In this document: in pieces, positions 1-12,016 of the stretch
How the letters are laid out: the number at the start of each line of letters is the position of its first letter
Numbering within the stretch: position 1 is the stretch's first letter
Assembly: GCA_947184155.2 (NCBI GenBank)
Contig: CAMXCT020001036.1
Coordinates: 65,001 to 129,000 of the forward strand
Origin: Cladocopium goreaui
Lineage: Eukaryota > Sar > Dinophyceae > Suessiales > Symbiodiniaceae
Direction of reading: 5' to 3'
DNA length: 64,000 bases
The notes under the pieces: model-generated
Told to the model about the DNA's origin: nothing
The model's database searches: none
What the model saw: only the letters and a program-made list of their open reading frames with translations
Translations under genes and position numbers: made by a program

Positions 1-170
1 GGCGCGAAGCGCATTTCGAAGTCAAAATGTACAAAACACACCATTCTCGGACCACTTTTGGAAGTTGCGATGTGGAAAAAGTGGACATCGTTGTGGCGCG
101 AAGCACATTTCCAAGTCAAAATGTAAATAATACCAGGGGTTCGGACCACTTTTGGAAGTTGAGATGGCGT
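1..170. repeat. Two tandem units of ~95 bp
   Basis: Both units start ggcgcgaagc, continue catttc.aagtcaaaatgta and end cggaccacttttggaagttg. They differ by small indels. The array may continue left of the window. Confidence 0.75.
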
Positions 171-235
171 TGGGATTGTGGATCTTGTCAAAAGTGAGCA
201 AAACATGAGGGTTTTGTAGCATTTTTAAATACAAA

Positions 236-757
236 GTCCACTACACCACACTACACTCCAATACACTACACTACAATACATCTACAACTACAACTACACC
301 TTAACTACATTCCACTACACTACACTCCACCGCATTCAATTGCACTCAATTACACTACACTACACTACATTACACTACACTACACTACCTTCCACTACAC
401 TTCACTACATTACACTCCACTACACAAAATTACACTACACTACATTACGTTACACTCCACTCCACTACATTACACTACACTACACTCCACTACACTACAT
501 TACACTACACTACCTTCCACTACACTTCACTACATCACACTACATTACACTCCACTACACTACAACCACAACAACAACTACACTCCACCACACTGCACTA
601 CACTCCACTACACAAAATTACACTACACTACAGTACATTACACTATACACTACACTCCACTACACTACATTACACTACACTACATTCCACTACACTCCAC
701 TCCGCTACACTACATTACACTACATTACACTACACTACATTACACTGAATGGCACTG
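236..757. repeat. (CTACA/TTACA)n degenerate pentanucleotide array
   Basis: About 520 bp built of ctaca and ttaca pentamers with occasional ccact. The long open frame through it (His/Tyr/Thr repeats) is a repeat artefact, not a gene. Confidence 0.95.
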
Positions 758-764
758 CACCACA

Positions 765-779
765 GATAGACAGGTAGGC

Positions 780-814
<35 letters not shown>

Positions 815-1055
815 TAGATAGACAGGTAGACAGCTAGACAGATAGACAGATAGACAGATGAAAGAGAGAGAGAGAGAGATAGATAGATAGATAGATAGAT
901 AGACAGATAGATAGATAGATAGATAGGTAATTAGATGAAAGAGAGAGAGAGAGAGAGAGAGAGATAGATCGATAGATAGATACATAGATAGGTAGATAGG
1001 TCGGTAGGTAGGCAGATAGTCAGAAAAAGAGAGAGAGAGAGAGAGAAAGAGAGGA
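765..1055. repeat. (GACA)n/(GATA)n/(GA)n microsatellite complex
   Basis: Successive blocks of gaca, gata and ga repeats, the tetranucleotide repeats changing by single-base substitution along the tract. Confidence 0.95.
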
Positions 1056-1351
1056 GACCTCAAGCATCTTTCAGTCCATCAGTGGCTTCGCTCTGCCATC
1101 CGTGATTCACAACAACCAACCAACCTCTCCTATAGGTTTCTTATTTTTGAAACTTCCGCCACCGCCTTGTGCGGTACTACTGGTAAAGGTATCTTGAAGA
1201 TACTTTCATAGTCAATAGAACGGTACATTGAGGGTCTGGGTAAATTGTAATAATTCACTAATGATGGTTTATAATGGACAAGCACATTAACATGGATGAT
1301 TTGGGTGTACCCCTATTGTAGGAAACCCCCATATCACCATTACCATGATTC

Positions 1352-1463
1352 TGGGTAAATTAACATATTTTACTAATCGGAAACTTGCGGCTATTTTGGG
1401 ATGATTCCCCTAACCTGTGATCCTGTGAGGTCGCAGTGAGGTCGTGATCAAATAATTTACCCA
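1352..1463. mobile_element. Family H MITE-like element
   Basis: Bounded by 11-bp inverted termini, tgggtaaatta and taatttaccca. The interior (cttgcggctattttggg...gaggtcgtgatcaaa) recurs at 23277-23394 and, diverged, at 31347-31453. Confidence 0.7.
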
Positions 1464-1965
1464 GGAGGAGGCTAGAATGAAAAACCAGAAGAACACATGG
1501 GAAAATATGGTTTTTGATCTTAAGACATGTGAAAAAATCCTAGGTGCAATGATACTTTTTGATGAGAAAACAACTCGTTCCATGAGTTTTTTTTTTGACT
1601 TCCAAAACCAAAAAACAAACACCCTCTCAAGGAAACCAAAAAAACAAAGAAACTGAGGTAAAACAAAAAAACAACTTTTCTACCTGAAACCATCTTTTCT
1701 GTTTCAAACGATGTTTTTTTTTGGTTTTTGGTTCTGCTACAGTCATTGATCTACTTAGTTAATTTCAGCAGACTTACTGCCATGGTCATTCTTACACTTG
1801 TACTGTGTTGTTGCAGCTCCTCATGCAAATCCGCTGCAGAAAGTTCACTTATACTTGTGCTCTTGTAGCTACTTCTATTCTTGTAGCTTTGTCGTTTCAC
1901 ACACTTGAAAAACCACACCTCTCAAAACACCGTTTTTGAGAACGCCCGAAACCGCCCTGAAGCCC

Positions 1966-2127
1966 CCTATATATATATATACATCCCTATACTATATATA
2001 TATATATATCCCTCTACTATATATATATATATATCCCTATACTATATATAAATATATATCCCTATACTATATATATATATATATATCCCTATACTATATA
2101 TATATATATATCCACATATATCCCTAT
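1966..2127. repeat. (TA)n with ccctatacta interruptions
   Basis: Six or so ~32-bp units, each a TA run punctuated by atccctatactata; a higher-order minisatellite. Confidence 0.9.
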
Positions 2128-2139
2128 ATAATATTAAAA

Positions 2140-3100
2140 ACACCACAGAAACCATGGTTCAGTGAGAAATTTACAGCAATTGGGGACCAGGGGTTATTCT
2201 ATTTGGGATGGGATTATACTTGGATCATCTCACATAGCAAGTGGTTACCCTTCTTAGTACATCCCCAATTCCTAGGTCATCCCATTTACAAGCAACTTAT
2301 ATGGGGGTTTCCATAAGTGGGGATACCCAATAGCTGGATGGTTTATAAGAAAGAAAATCCATCTATTTTTATGGATGATAACTGGGGGTACCACTATTTT
2401 AGGCAACCCCCATATAAGTAGCTTAGAACCCACTTTTCCCGTCACTCACCGGTGACATGTGGTGATCCAACGGGAACACCTTGTCGGGTCTATGGGGAAC
2501 CGGAAGTCCGATATCAAATGATATACCCAACGGCCCAATAACCCAGATCACCTCCTAATAATACTGTGATCAATAATCGAATCAATTTCCTGGTTATACT
2601 TAAACATCACCCTTCCTCCGCACGCCCAACTCACCGAGAATCCCCTGACAGATGTTCCAGCACAAAGGGATCGCCTTCATTCACCTGTCAACGGAAGAAC
2701 ATCCCAACAGCACAGATACCTTTGATTCAGTTTGGGGAGCGAAATTTGCTTGGTGGCTGTCATTCACCTACAATAGGCTGGGGCGACCATGGTGACCATG
2801 GTCAGCGGCTTACCGTCCTAGTAACGTTACCCAGACCGGAAACGGCCAATTTGCATTGGCGGCTGGGAATCTGCGGGTGCTCAAACCACTACATGGCGTG
2901 TTGGCGAAATCGAAATCTTATGAAGTATTGGCCAATAGACTGCACGTGGACTGCGGAAAAACATCTAGATTCTGTCCCTTTCATAGGGGATTTTTATAGT
3001 GGAAAAAATTATTGAAACATGGGATTCATCAGCAAAATCAGCTACGAGGTCAATCGGAGAAACGAACAAGATCGAACTTGTTTGCTACGACTCAAGACCC
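2140..3100. other. Non-repetitive stretch without a supported gene
   Basis: Moderately GC-balanced DNA with one 149-codon plus-strand open frame (2566-3015) that has no recognisable motif or clear splice context. I see no other structure apart from short MITE-like fragments near 2300-2420. Confidence 0.4.
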
Positions 3101-3101
3101 T

Positions 3102-3213
3102 TACCCGTTGGTAATCAAACATGGCTTGCTGGAAAATACCTATACATGATTTTTCCCGCGAAAAGACAATTTAGAGAGAATTTTCAATTGCCATGTTTGG
3201 TTACCAACCGGTA
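3102..3213. mobile_element. Family A MITE, diverged
   Basis: Inverted ends tacccgttggtaa and ttaccaaccggta with the usual inner arms (catgg...ccatg). It abuts the next family A copy, sharing the terminal TA. Confidence 0.75.
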
Positions 3214-3325
3214 CCCTCTGGTAAACTAATATAACTATAGATAACTATGGAACATCACCATTTTTAATGGGTAAATCAACTATAAATTGCAATTTTCAAT
3301 AGCTATGTTAGTTTACCAGCCGGTA
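3212..3325. mobile_element. Family A MITE
   Basis: Starts taccctctggtaaact and ends agtttaccagccggta. About 110 bp, nearly palindromic. Confidence 0.8.
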
Positions 3326-3447
3326 GTTCTTGGATCATCTTCGGAATTCACACAATCCCACTGAGGTGGCGAAGAGCTCAGCGAGGTATCGCTATCCGTG
3401 GGGGCCAATATTATAGACCGCACTCTAATGTAATCACCATATCTAAT

Positions 3448-3572
3448 ACAATGTGGGGCCCCCCGTTATAAGATGGTTTATAAACACCATTAACCATAGT
3501 TATAGGTACCATAAACCATAGTTATTGGAGTTAAAACCAACTTAGCTATCGTTTGGGGGCCCCAATTTGTAG
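3448..3572. mobile_element. Family D MITE
   Basis: Inverted ends acaatgtggggcccccc and gggggccccaatttgta around a ggtttataaac...ataaaccatagttatt core; ~125 bp. It shows ATC-GTTT-GGGG where other copies have ATC-TA-GGGG. Confidence 0.85.
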
Positions 3573-3899
3573 GGAATTCATCTATGGGCAACTTGTCCAG
3601 AACTATGGTAGGTTGCGAGTGGGTTTAGAATATCATTTACTGCATTGTATTCCCAATTTAAATTGCAATTTTGAGATGGTCTTCTCATTACATTAAAATA
3701 TCATTTTCCCACCAGGCTGGTTGTTCGATAGACCGAAGTAATACCACCAAGTATGTTTACTTGGAAGTGCAAATCCACTTACTAGTGGATATATATATAT
3801 AGATAGAGTTTCAGTTTTCCAGGCCCCATATCCTAGGTTGCGGAGGTTTACAACCATAGTAATGCCCATGTGTATCCTCTGCAAGCCCAAGTGCTCAAT

Positions 3900-3990
3900 C
3901 TGGTTGGTGGTACAATAACCATCTTGAAAAATATGAGTTCGTCAATGGGAAGGATAACATCCCATATGTTATGGAAAATAAACATGTATA
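3900..3990. mobile_element. Family B MITE, right end missing
   Basis: Starts ctggttggtggtacaataac and carries the diagnostic gaaaaatatgagttcgtcaa and gggaaggataacatcc interior; the accaccaaccag end is absent. Confidence 0.75.
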
Positions 3991-4266
3991 ATATACTTGT
4001 GGTTTATATAAATGTTTGAATACAGTAATACATTATGATTTACCGCATTATCCGAACAATAAAACATGATTAAAACCAGCAATCAGTCAATGCATGCGGT
4101 AAATCAGATGCCATATATGTTTACCATCCCCAAGTCAGCATTTATGGTAGCCACTCTCCGAGCTTTGGCACCTGACAGGTGTGGTACATCGTTAGATCGT
4201 AAGGTTGGAGCCGTGCTACCAACTGACCTCAAAGGGACGTCGTAAAATCTTGAATAGATGACTGAT

Positions 4267-4390
4267 ACAATGTGGGGCCCCACAGTTATAAGATGGTTTA
4301 TAAACCCCATTAACTACAGTTATAGGTACCATAAACCATAGTTATTGGAGTTATAAACCAACTTAGCTATCTAGGGGGCCCCACTTTGTA
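4267..4390. mobile_element. Family D MITE
   Basis: A well-preserved copy from acaatgtggggccccaca to gggggccccactttgta, directly abutting a family A element at its TA. Confidence 0.88.
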
Positions 4391-4519
4391 CCAATCTGGT
4401 TATGACTAACATAGCCATGGAAAATCCCAACCATAAATGGAGGTGTCGTTCGCTGGGAAAATCATCTATTTCTATGGGCCATCTATACCATGGCTATGTT
4501 AGTCATAACCAGAGGGCAA
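4389..4519. mobile_element. Family A MITE, ggttatgacta subfamily
   Basis: Inner arms ggttatgactaacatagcc and ggctatgttagtcataacc define a subfamily also seen at 24473 and 33729. Confidence 0.8.
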
Positions 4520-4553
4520 CCAATCTTTGAGACCCATCAAGATTACCATTAGT

Positions 4554-4658
4554 TACCCTCTGGTATATTAACATAGACCCTGGCAGATAGGGGTTGGAAG
4601 ACTAGTTTCCACTATAAATTGGTCATTTTCAGGGTCTATGTTAATTTACCAGAGGGTA
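4554..4658. mobile_element. Family A MITE, caggg-arm subfamily
   Basis: Termini are standard, but the inner arm is atagaccctggcagatagg...cagggtctat. The same variant recurs truncated at 24286-24371. Confidence 0.8.
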
Positions 4659-4809
4659 ACTAACTATAATCTGTAAGTGATTGATTAACTATGGGGCTGT
4701 TTAATTTCAAAATTATGTTCGCAGAGTTGGTTTGTATCCGAGTCAAAAAGCTCTCAAGGGGAGGTGCATTTTGGATGGGGATATCGCACGCCACCCTATC
4801 CATGATGTT

Positions 4810-5722
4810 AGGTAGTAGGTAGTAGTAGTAGGTAGTAGTAGTAGGTAGTAAGTAGTAGGTAGTAAGTAGTAAGTAGTAGGTAGTAAGTAGTAAGTAGTAA
4901 GTAGTAAGTAGTAAGTAGTTAGTAGTTAGTGGTAGTAGTGGTAGTAAGTAGTAAGTAGTAAGTAGTAAGTAGTAAGTAGTAAGTAGTAAGTAGTAAGTAG
5001 TAAGTAGTAAGTAGTAAGCAGTTAGTAGTTAGTAGTTAGTAGTAAGTAGTAAGTAGTTAGTAGTTAGTAGTGGTAGTGGTAGTGGTAGTGGTAGTGGTAG
5101 TAGTAGTAGTGGTGGTGGTGGTGGTAGTAGTAGTGGTAGTAGTAGTGGTAGTGGTAGTGGTAGTGGTAGTAGTAGTGGTAGTAGTAGTGGTAGTAGTAGT
5201 AGTAGTAGTAGATGTAGTAGTAGTAGATGTAGTAGTAGTAGTAGTAGTAGTAGTAGCAGCAGTGGCAGTGGCAGTGGCAGTGGCAGTGGCAGTGGCAGTG
5301 GCAGTGGCAGTGGCAGTGGCAGTGGCAGTAGCAGTAGCAGTAGCAGTAGCAGTAGCAGTAGCAGTAGCAGCAGGAGCAGTAGCAGTAGCAGTAGCAGTAG
5401 CAGTAGCAGTAGCAGTAGCAGTAGTAGTAGTAGTAGTAGTAGTGGTAGTACAGCAACAACAGCAACAGCAGCAACAGCAGCAGCAACAGCAACCAACAGC
5501 AACAGCAGAAGCAGCCAACAGCAACAGCAGCAGCAGCCAACAGCAACAGCAACAGCAGCAACCAACAGCAACAGTAACAGCAACAGCAGCAGCAGCGGCA
5601 ACAGCAGCAGCAGCAGCGGCAACAACAGCAACAGCAGCAGCAGCAGCAACAGCAACAGCAGCAGCAACAGCAAGAGCAGGAACAGGAACAGCAGCAGCAA
5701 CAGCAGCAGCAACAGCGACTCA
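4810..5722. repeat. ~0.9-kb trinucleotide-periodic tract
   Basis: Successive blocks on the plus strand: aagtagt/taggtagt, (gtagtg)n, (gta)n, (gtggca)n, (gtagca)n and (cagcaa)n. All keep a 3- or 6-base period over ~900 bp, so all six frames are open for long stretches. These open frames (poly-Val, poly-Gln, poly-Leu) are artefacts. Its right edge sits within the start of the intron following the 5724-6071 exon. Confidence 0.95.
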
Positions 5723-5723
5723 C

Positions 5724-6071
5724 AAGACGCAATGCTGCCAAGAGGTGATTGGAGAACCGCATTGGGTAGGCTCCGACGATGCTGGCGACCGTGGGTGCGG
5801 GTGTGGTTGTATTTGGAGCGGCTTGACTTGGAGTGTCCGACCCGTGTACCATATCTACATCAGTTGTCGGGGCTGGCATATGCCCGGTGACTACTACAAG
5901 GCCAGCATTCAGCTCCGCTTTTGATTCTGTCATTAAGAGAACGGCTGGTGGGCAGTCTCGTGCGCTGGCCATTGTATAGCTTTGCAATGCTTCTGCTCGG
6001 CTGGTTTGGTCAGTCATTAGGTTCACTAACTCAGCGATTTCAAAGAGCGTCGTAGGGACACAGTCAGAGTC
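5724..6071 (-). CDS. Internal exon of an unidentified host gene
   Basis: A 348-bp (116-codon) open exon on the minus strand. It is preceded by a textbook acceptor (tttctacag then G at 6071) and followed by a consensus donor, gtgagt (5723-5718). It begins DSDCVPTTLFEIAELVNL and ends HLLAALRL, phase 0 at both ends, in a GC-richer island within AT-rich DNA. It contains Thr/Ala/Pro-rich stretches (TTTPAPTVAS) and no motif I recognise. The downstream intron starts straight into the ~0.9-kb trinucleotide repeat tract. Continuing the frame through the donor would add a meaningless poly-Cys run, which supports splicing. The gene's other exons are not visible nearby. Confidence 0.6.
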
Positions 6072-6074
6072 CTG

Positions 6075-7490
6075 TAGAAAATGTTACTATAACTATTAGC
6101 TATACATTACTATATAAAATTAGTGTCCCAATAAGGATCAATAAACCACATTAATATATTAATACTAGTAATTACAGTAACCATTATAAACCTTCAATAT
6201 TACCATTCATTACTTAATCAATCACTTACAGATTATAGTTAGTTAACTAATGGTAATATTGATGGTAGTTGTTACGTTGGCTAATGGTAATCAACCAGTA
6301 TCAGTCATCATGGCAATTGTTCAATGAGTATGCCAACTAACCAACTCGCTTTTTCCAATGATCAATCTAGTTAACTATATTAATCAAACCAAACCATAAA
6401 CCATAAATATGTAATAAACTTTAATACACCATAGACTATGCAATATCTAACAATAAATAATACAGTATGCAAAACTTTACATACTATATCAATACTATAA
6501 ACCATAAGTATATGATTTAAATATAGTTTTACTACTACTAAATGATGATGTAACATATTGTCATGCACGAAGCATTTTACACATCGGTATCACCTCGTAC
6601 TGAGTTGATCTATGGCCCATATACACGAAGCTAGTTGATACACAACTCAACAATAGTCCTTATCATAAACCATGGCTTTAATAACCATATTACCAGAATA
6701 ATGACACTATATCATTAGATGACGGCTAACATGATCATATATTAACACACCATATATCATATTATATATCATATTGACATCACTGTATGTGACAAAAACC
6801 AGGAATTCAAGTGGCAAACCCAAGATTAAACCATCCCCAAGTCATCACCATTCAAATGGGTGGTATGAACCATCCCCAAATGGTCGTTGTTTGTTTTCTA
6901 GTGGGTTTACCACAGTAGTAATTTAGCACATTAGTAAGGCACTATCTATCTATCTATCTACCTATCTATCTATCTATCTATAAATATATTATCATGGTTA
7001 TAGTTATCACGTAACGATAACTACTGCATATAAAACACATATAGTTAACTATAATTGAAACTAATATCACAAGTACGATAGTTATAATTGCCATATTCTT
7101 AACTATAACTATAACACATATTTAATAGTCTATATTCCATATCACTGCTAGATATTATAGTACCTATAAGACTATATTCAATAGTTAATAACGTATAATA
7201 TACTACCGTAAAACCAAATACGGTCAATATTGTAATCGATATTTACTATGACTATACTATAACTGATAATATCTATATATTAATAGCATTAAACAAACCA
7301 TAAACCATATAACATGAAAGTATCATAGGTGTAGCTACCATCTTATTAACTATAACTATAACCATCCTTGTAACCACAACTAATATTATACTATCAAATG
7401 ATACCTAGTTACCAGAGTTATAGGATGTTATAGGTAATAGCCATAATGGTTGCTATAAAGTAATTAATCATAATAGATAGAAAAGTCTTA
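6075..7490. other. Very AT-rich stretch, no gene seen
   Basis: Dense short motifs of the type taaccat/atagtta and one (ctat)n tract at 6944-6980. There is a possible remnant of family E (catccccaagtcatcacc near 6830) and nothing coding-like. Confidence 0.5.
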
Positions 7491-7497
7491 GGGCATG

Positions 7498-7640
7498 GGA
7501 TAATAGGTATATAATAGGTATATAATAGGTATATAATAGGTATATAATAGGTATATAATAGGTATATATAATAGGTATATAAAAGGTATATAATAGGTAT
7601 ATAATAGGTATATAATAGGAATACAATAGGTATCTCTTAG
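7498..7640. repeat. 11-bp minisatellite (ataggtatata)n, array 1
   Basis: About twelve near-identical units of aataggtatat, with a few one-base variants. Confidence 0.95.
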
Positions 7641-7995
7641 AGAAGGTAATAAAAGCCATAATAGGTAACCATGTATTTAACCATAACTATACCATAAACT
7701 TGTGGGTAAACCATATAGGTTAACTATATTAATGTTACCATTTAGTTACCCCTATAAAAATGAAAGTAATAATAATAGTAATAATATATACATTTACATG
7801 TAGAATAAAACATCTAAGAACCAAAAGTAATATAATAGGTCCAAGATGTATTAACCATAGTTCATCTAATATTAAATTCAGAATAAGTAATACAATAGGT
7901 ATAATATATGATAGTATATTATCAAGGTATAACATATTCAACAAACTATATTATATTTCCAATTAATTTCCACTTAGTATTTACATATATAATAC

Positions 7996-8122
7996 TTATA
8001 ATAGGTATATAATAGGTATATAATAGGTATATAATAGGTATATAATAGGTATATAATAGGTATATAATAGGTATATAATAGGTATATAATAGGTATATAA
8101 TAGGTATATAATAGGTATATAA
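7996..8122. repeat. 11-bp minisatellite (ataggtatata)n, array 2
   Basis: About eleven units of the same 11-mer as 7498-7640. Single units also occur scattered between 8530 and 9270. Confidence 0.95.
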
Positions 8123-8288
8123 TCCCATTATTATCATCCCATATGATATTATAATCCCTATTATTACCCCATTATAATCCCTATTATTATTACATTATGA
8201 TTAATATTATATTATTAAGACCTATTATTATGACCTAGTATTAACCATAGTCCATCTAATATTATATTTATAATAACTAATATAATAG

Positions 8289-8398
8289 CTGGTTGGTGGT
8301 ATACCTACCCCTCTGAAAAATATGAGTTCGTCAGTTGGGATTATTGTTCGCAATGTATGGAAAGTCATAAAATTCTATGGTTCCAAACCACCAAGCAG
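8289..8398. mobile_element. Family B MITE
   Basis: Starts ctggttggtggtataccta, has cccctctgaaaaatatgagt, and ends caaaccaccaagcag. A further partial copy of the right half follows to ~8500. Confidence 0.8.
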
Positions 8399-8499
8399 AA
8401 ATATATTTTTTGAAATTCATGTTCCAAACCACCACACCATAGTTATAGTTTATACTATGGAACGTCATAAAATTCCATGCTTCCAAACCACCAACTAGA

Positions 8500-9420
8500 C
8501 CATTATTATCCAATGTATTAACCATAGTTTAACAATAGGTATATAATGGACGTATAACCATAGGTATATTAACCATGTATTAACCATAGTTTAACCATAT
8601 ATTTAACCATAGTTTAACAATATGATATTATACTCCCTATTATTATGACATTATATTCCCTATGATTATGACATTTAATTCCATTATAGTTCATCTAATA
8701 TTAGGGGTATATAATGGGTATATAATGGTTTATCCTAACAATAGGTATATAATATAACTATATGGATAAACCATTATATATCCATTATATAACAATAATG
8801 GTTTATCTATTTATCCTAACAATAGGTATATAATAGTTATATAGTGGTTTATCCTAACTATAGTGGTTTTACCACCAACTAGACCATTATTATCCCATGT
8901 ATTAACCATAGTTTAACAATAGGCTATATAATGGATATTATATTATGAAGACCTATTATTATGACCTAGTATTAGCCATATTCATCTAATATTAACCATG
9001 TATTAACCATAGTTATAGTTATTAGTTATAGTTTATAACCAATAACTATAGCCATGGTGAATACATGGTCAATAACTATGGTTAAACTATATTAAACTAT
9101 ATATATTATCCATATATCCATTATATACCTATTGTTAAACTAGTAGGTCTATAACTATGGTTTTCATAACTATGGTTTTCATAGGTCTATAATAATAGGT
9201 CTATAATAGGTATCATATTCATCTAATATTAACCATGTATTAACCATAGTCATAATAAGTATAATAGGTATATGATGGATATATGAACCATATTCATCTA
9301 ATAATAACCATATTCATCTATATAATATTAACCATGTATTAGCCATAGTTATAGACCTACTAGTTAATGGTGAATAACTATGGTTAATAACTATGGTTAA
9401 TAGGTCTATAACCATAACTT
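8500..9420. other. AT-rich DNA made of taaccatag/ctatggtta motifs
   Basis: Many short, mutually inverted copies of taaccatagttatag and aataggtatataatgg with no ORF or clean element borders. It looks like decayed MITE arms and minisatellite spill-over. Confidence 0.45.
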
Positions 9421-9421
9421 C

Positions 9422-9577
9422 CTGCTGCGGCACTGGATCCCCTGAAGTTCACCGCAAAGGACACCGTGCCATAGGAGCAGCGCCGCGAGGAGCCGCGGCC
9501 GCCCTGCCAGCGGCCCAGGAACGCCACCTGCGCGGCACCGGCACCCGTCAATGCAACGGCGTTCCCACCACGGGGAG
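9422..9577 (-). CDS. Short GC-rich candidate exon
   Basis: A 156-bp island of markedly high GC in AT-rich DNA. On the minus strand it follows a pyrimidine-rich acceptor (tttttccag) and is open for 52 codons (PRGGNAVALTGAGAAQVAFL...GTVSFAVNF), with codon phases that close on the length (2 + 1 bases). The donor would be of the GA type (CAG|GAAG), which is reported in dinoflagellates. The product is unrecognised. The plus strand is also open, so the strand is not certain. Confidence 0.35.
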
Positions 9578-10110
9578 CTGGAAAAATGCTGGTTTCATGC
9601 TGGGAAAATCTGGGAAACCATGGGAAAAATGAGGATTTTAGACAGTTTTTTCATGACACACTTAAACATGCTGGAAACATATGGAGGCTAGGGAAACTAT
9701 TGGGAAAAATCCATGGGAACTGATGATTTCATGACTTATCTGAGAAAAATGTGAGTTCATAGAGCAAGCATGAGCTTGGAGACGAATGTTGGCCGAATGG
9801 CCAATAGAGCGGATGGTTGGTTGTATCCTTGTTTGATCTCCCTTTACTATCAGGTGCTCATATCCAACCACTATCAGTTTTTTTCATCGACCACTCCTCG
9901 TCAGCTACCTCGAAGGGTGAGTCCAGGGTCCACCAAAACTGGATTGGCTAACAGAAACCCTGAAAGATGCGTAGGGCCTCCGCGCTCGGGTGAATAAAGT
10001 GCCGCCAGATTTCAATCAAATCAAGGGCTACCTTCGGGTTTTTTAACAGTTTGCCATGGAAAGATCCACCATGAAATTAAGAACGGTCAACCTCTATTTC
10101 GATTAGGGCC

Positions 10111-10250
10111 AATTTATACCATGGCTATGTTAGTCATAACCAGAGGGTAAATCCCATTAAAACCACCATTTTGTTGGTTAAACCCCATTAAACCACCATT
10201 AAACCAGCATTTTCCTATGGTTTTCCTATATTAGTCATAACCAGAGGGTA
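10111..10250. mobile_element. Two family A right-end fragments
   Basis: ccatggctatgttagtcata...accagagggta occurs at 10110-10148 and again, diverged, ending at 10250. Left ends are missing. Confidence 0.6.
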
Positions 10251-10339
10251 CTAATGATCACTTTTTGAGGCTGCTATCTCCCGAAGCCAACCATTCAGCC
10301 CCCCACCATCCTGGCACCTGGCCAGCCTTCGCTGACTGA

Positions 10340-10443
10340 GTAAACTAACAGGTTGCGACATAGAAAATGGCCCATTTATGGTTGATTTACCCATGAAAAA
10401 TGGTGATTTTCCCATCAGTTTGTTGTTAGTTTACCAGAGGGTA
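10340..10443. mobile_element. Family A MITE with altered left end
   Basis: The right arm is intact (gttagtttaccagagggta). The left terminus is scrambled before gtaaactaac. Confidence 0.65.
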
Positions 10444-10449
10444 CCTCCC

Positions 10450-11390
10450 AGTGTTTCTTTTCGTTTGGTCACGCTGACCACCTTCATTGACGCTTGATTT
10501 TTAAAAAAATATGTCATATGAGTCATATCTTTCTCTTGCAAAGCACAAGACAATGGTGCACCGACATGTATCAAACCATTTCCAGATTTCAACTTATATA
10601 CGAAAGTGTTTTAGGATTTACAACCTGCCAAGAGAAAAACATATTCAGTTTAGTCAATCTGCAAATGGTCCCCCATTGGAATTCCTTCTTATGGTCATCA
10701 ATTTTCCCGCAGGAACCACAAAATGTTCATCCTCAACTGCTGGTTTAGCAACCGACAGTATGAACAACATCCACATTTTTGTTGGTCATTACTTTGGCTT
10801 CCTATTGCTAGTGACTTCCTAAGTGGTTCATAAGCATGTTACAATCGACGGAATCTCCCTATTTCCAGCACATATAAATGGATTGGAAACCACTTGCCAA
10901 CTGGGACGCACAGTCAAGTAAATAGCCATGTTTGTTTGCTGATAACTTGAAACCAAATAAACCGTCAGTACATGGCCTATGAAAGCCTCCTCATTTTACC
11001 CTTTTCCCACCGCAACCAATGACTCGAATCTATGGAAAAAACAGGTTTGGGATGGTATCTATCAGCATTTTCCCACATTTTCCCAGAATGGTTGTGATTC
11101 AGCCAGTGGATTTAAGGACTGCCAGTGGTTGTTAAATTTTGATCGTCGCGATTCATGGTGGTTTACCCATTGGTCAAACATCCCCCACAAAATGGCTGCT
11201 TTGCCCAAGGCCAATATAGCAGCTGATCACCAAATAGATAGAAACGTTGGAAACCCTTTTCAGTTGTCATGGTTAATGTTAGATACCCTGCAAATATGTA
11301 AATTCTTAGCTGGTGAACGTAGATAATCCCATACCAAAAGACTAGTTAGGATTAGTTTCTACACATCTAGTCGATTGACCTAGTTGTGGG
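10450..11390. other. Unassigned stretch, no supported gene
   Basis: Several short open frames on the plus strand (e.g. 10979-11326) lack splice context or recognisable motifs. A short segment near 11300 (agctggtgaacgtagataat) recurs near 25205 and, without the gaac, near 62095. Confidence 0.35.
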
Positions 11391-11396
11391 GAAAAT

Positions 11397-11506
11397 TACC
11401 CTCTGGTAAACGTTTACAGCGTGCTATTGAACATGGCCATAGAAATAGTGGATTTTCCCAGCTATAACATGGTGGATCTTTCCATAGTTTTTTGTATGTT
11501 TTACCA
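11397..11506. mobile_element. Family A MITE, right terminus lost
   Basis: Starts taccctctggtaaacgttta; the right arm ends at gtatgttttaccataaa without the cagagggta. Confidence 0.7.
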
Positions 11507-11563
11507 TAAATTCTGCAGTTATGGACATTTATGAAAGTTATAACTGGTTATTTCAGTGGGATT

Positions 11564-11677
11564 ATATGGCAGTGTGTCAAAACCTTGTACCCCTGTAGTT
11601 CACATCAAAATAGCTGGGATTTATGGATGTTCATCCCACTAAAAATGGTATTAATAGGTATTGATCCATAGCCATAT
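11564..11677. mobile_element. Family G element
   Basis: Starts atatggcagtgtgtcaaaac and ends ggtattgatccatagccatat. The interior, aaaatagctgggatttatgg...atcccactaaaaatggta, recurs at 23483, 36062 and, inverted, at 40883. Confidence 0.75.
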
Positions 11678-11891
11678 ATACGTTATTTCTATGGGGTGAT
11701 CTTCTTCGTACTTATAACTGGTATAACTCGGGCCATCAACAGCTCAGCATCTGGGAGACATCCACCCCTCGGCCTGATCCGGGGAGTACACCTTCAAGGC
11801 ACCGTTTCGCCTGCGACGTGACAAATCATCCCTGGGATTTATAGTGATTTAATGGGATTTTATAGTGATTCAATGGGATATTAATGGGATA

Positions 11892-11999
11892 TACCCTCTG
11901 GTAAACTAACAGTTTGCTATTGAAAATGGCCATTGAAATAGTGAGTTTTCCCATTATAAATGGTGATTTTCCATAGTTATGTTAAATTACCAGAGGGTA
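11892..11999. mobile_element. Family A MITE
   Basis: A complete ~108-bp copy. The left arm reads AACA-GTTT-GCTATTG where most copies read AACA-TA-GCTATTG. Confidence 0.9.
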
Positions 12000-12016
12000 A
12001 ATCCTGCACCAGCTGG

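Noticed and set aside
340-777. 145-codon plus-strand open frame
   Set aside because: It is made of pentanucleotide repeat; the His/Tyr/Thr/Leu composition follows the repeat unit.
2566-3015. 149-codon plus-strand frame as a gene
   Set aside because: No recognisable motif, no splice context, and amino-acid composition no better than chance for moderately GC-balanced DNA.
5029-5924. Long overlapping poly-Leu, poly-Thr, poly-Val and poly-Gln frames
   Set aside because: All frames are open because the tract has a 3/6-base period; only the part beyond 5724 on the minus strand has coding character.
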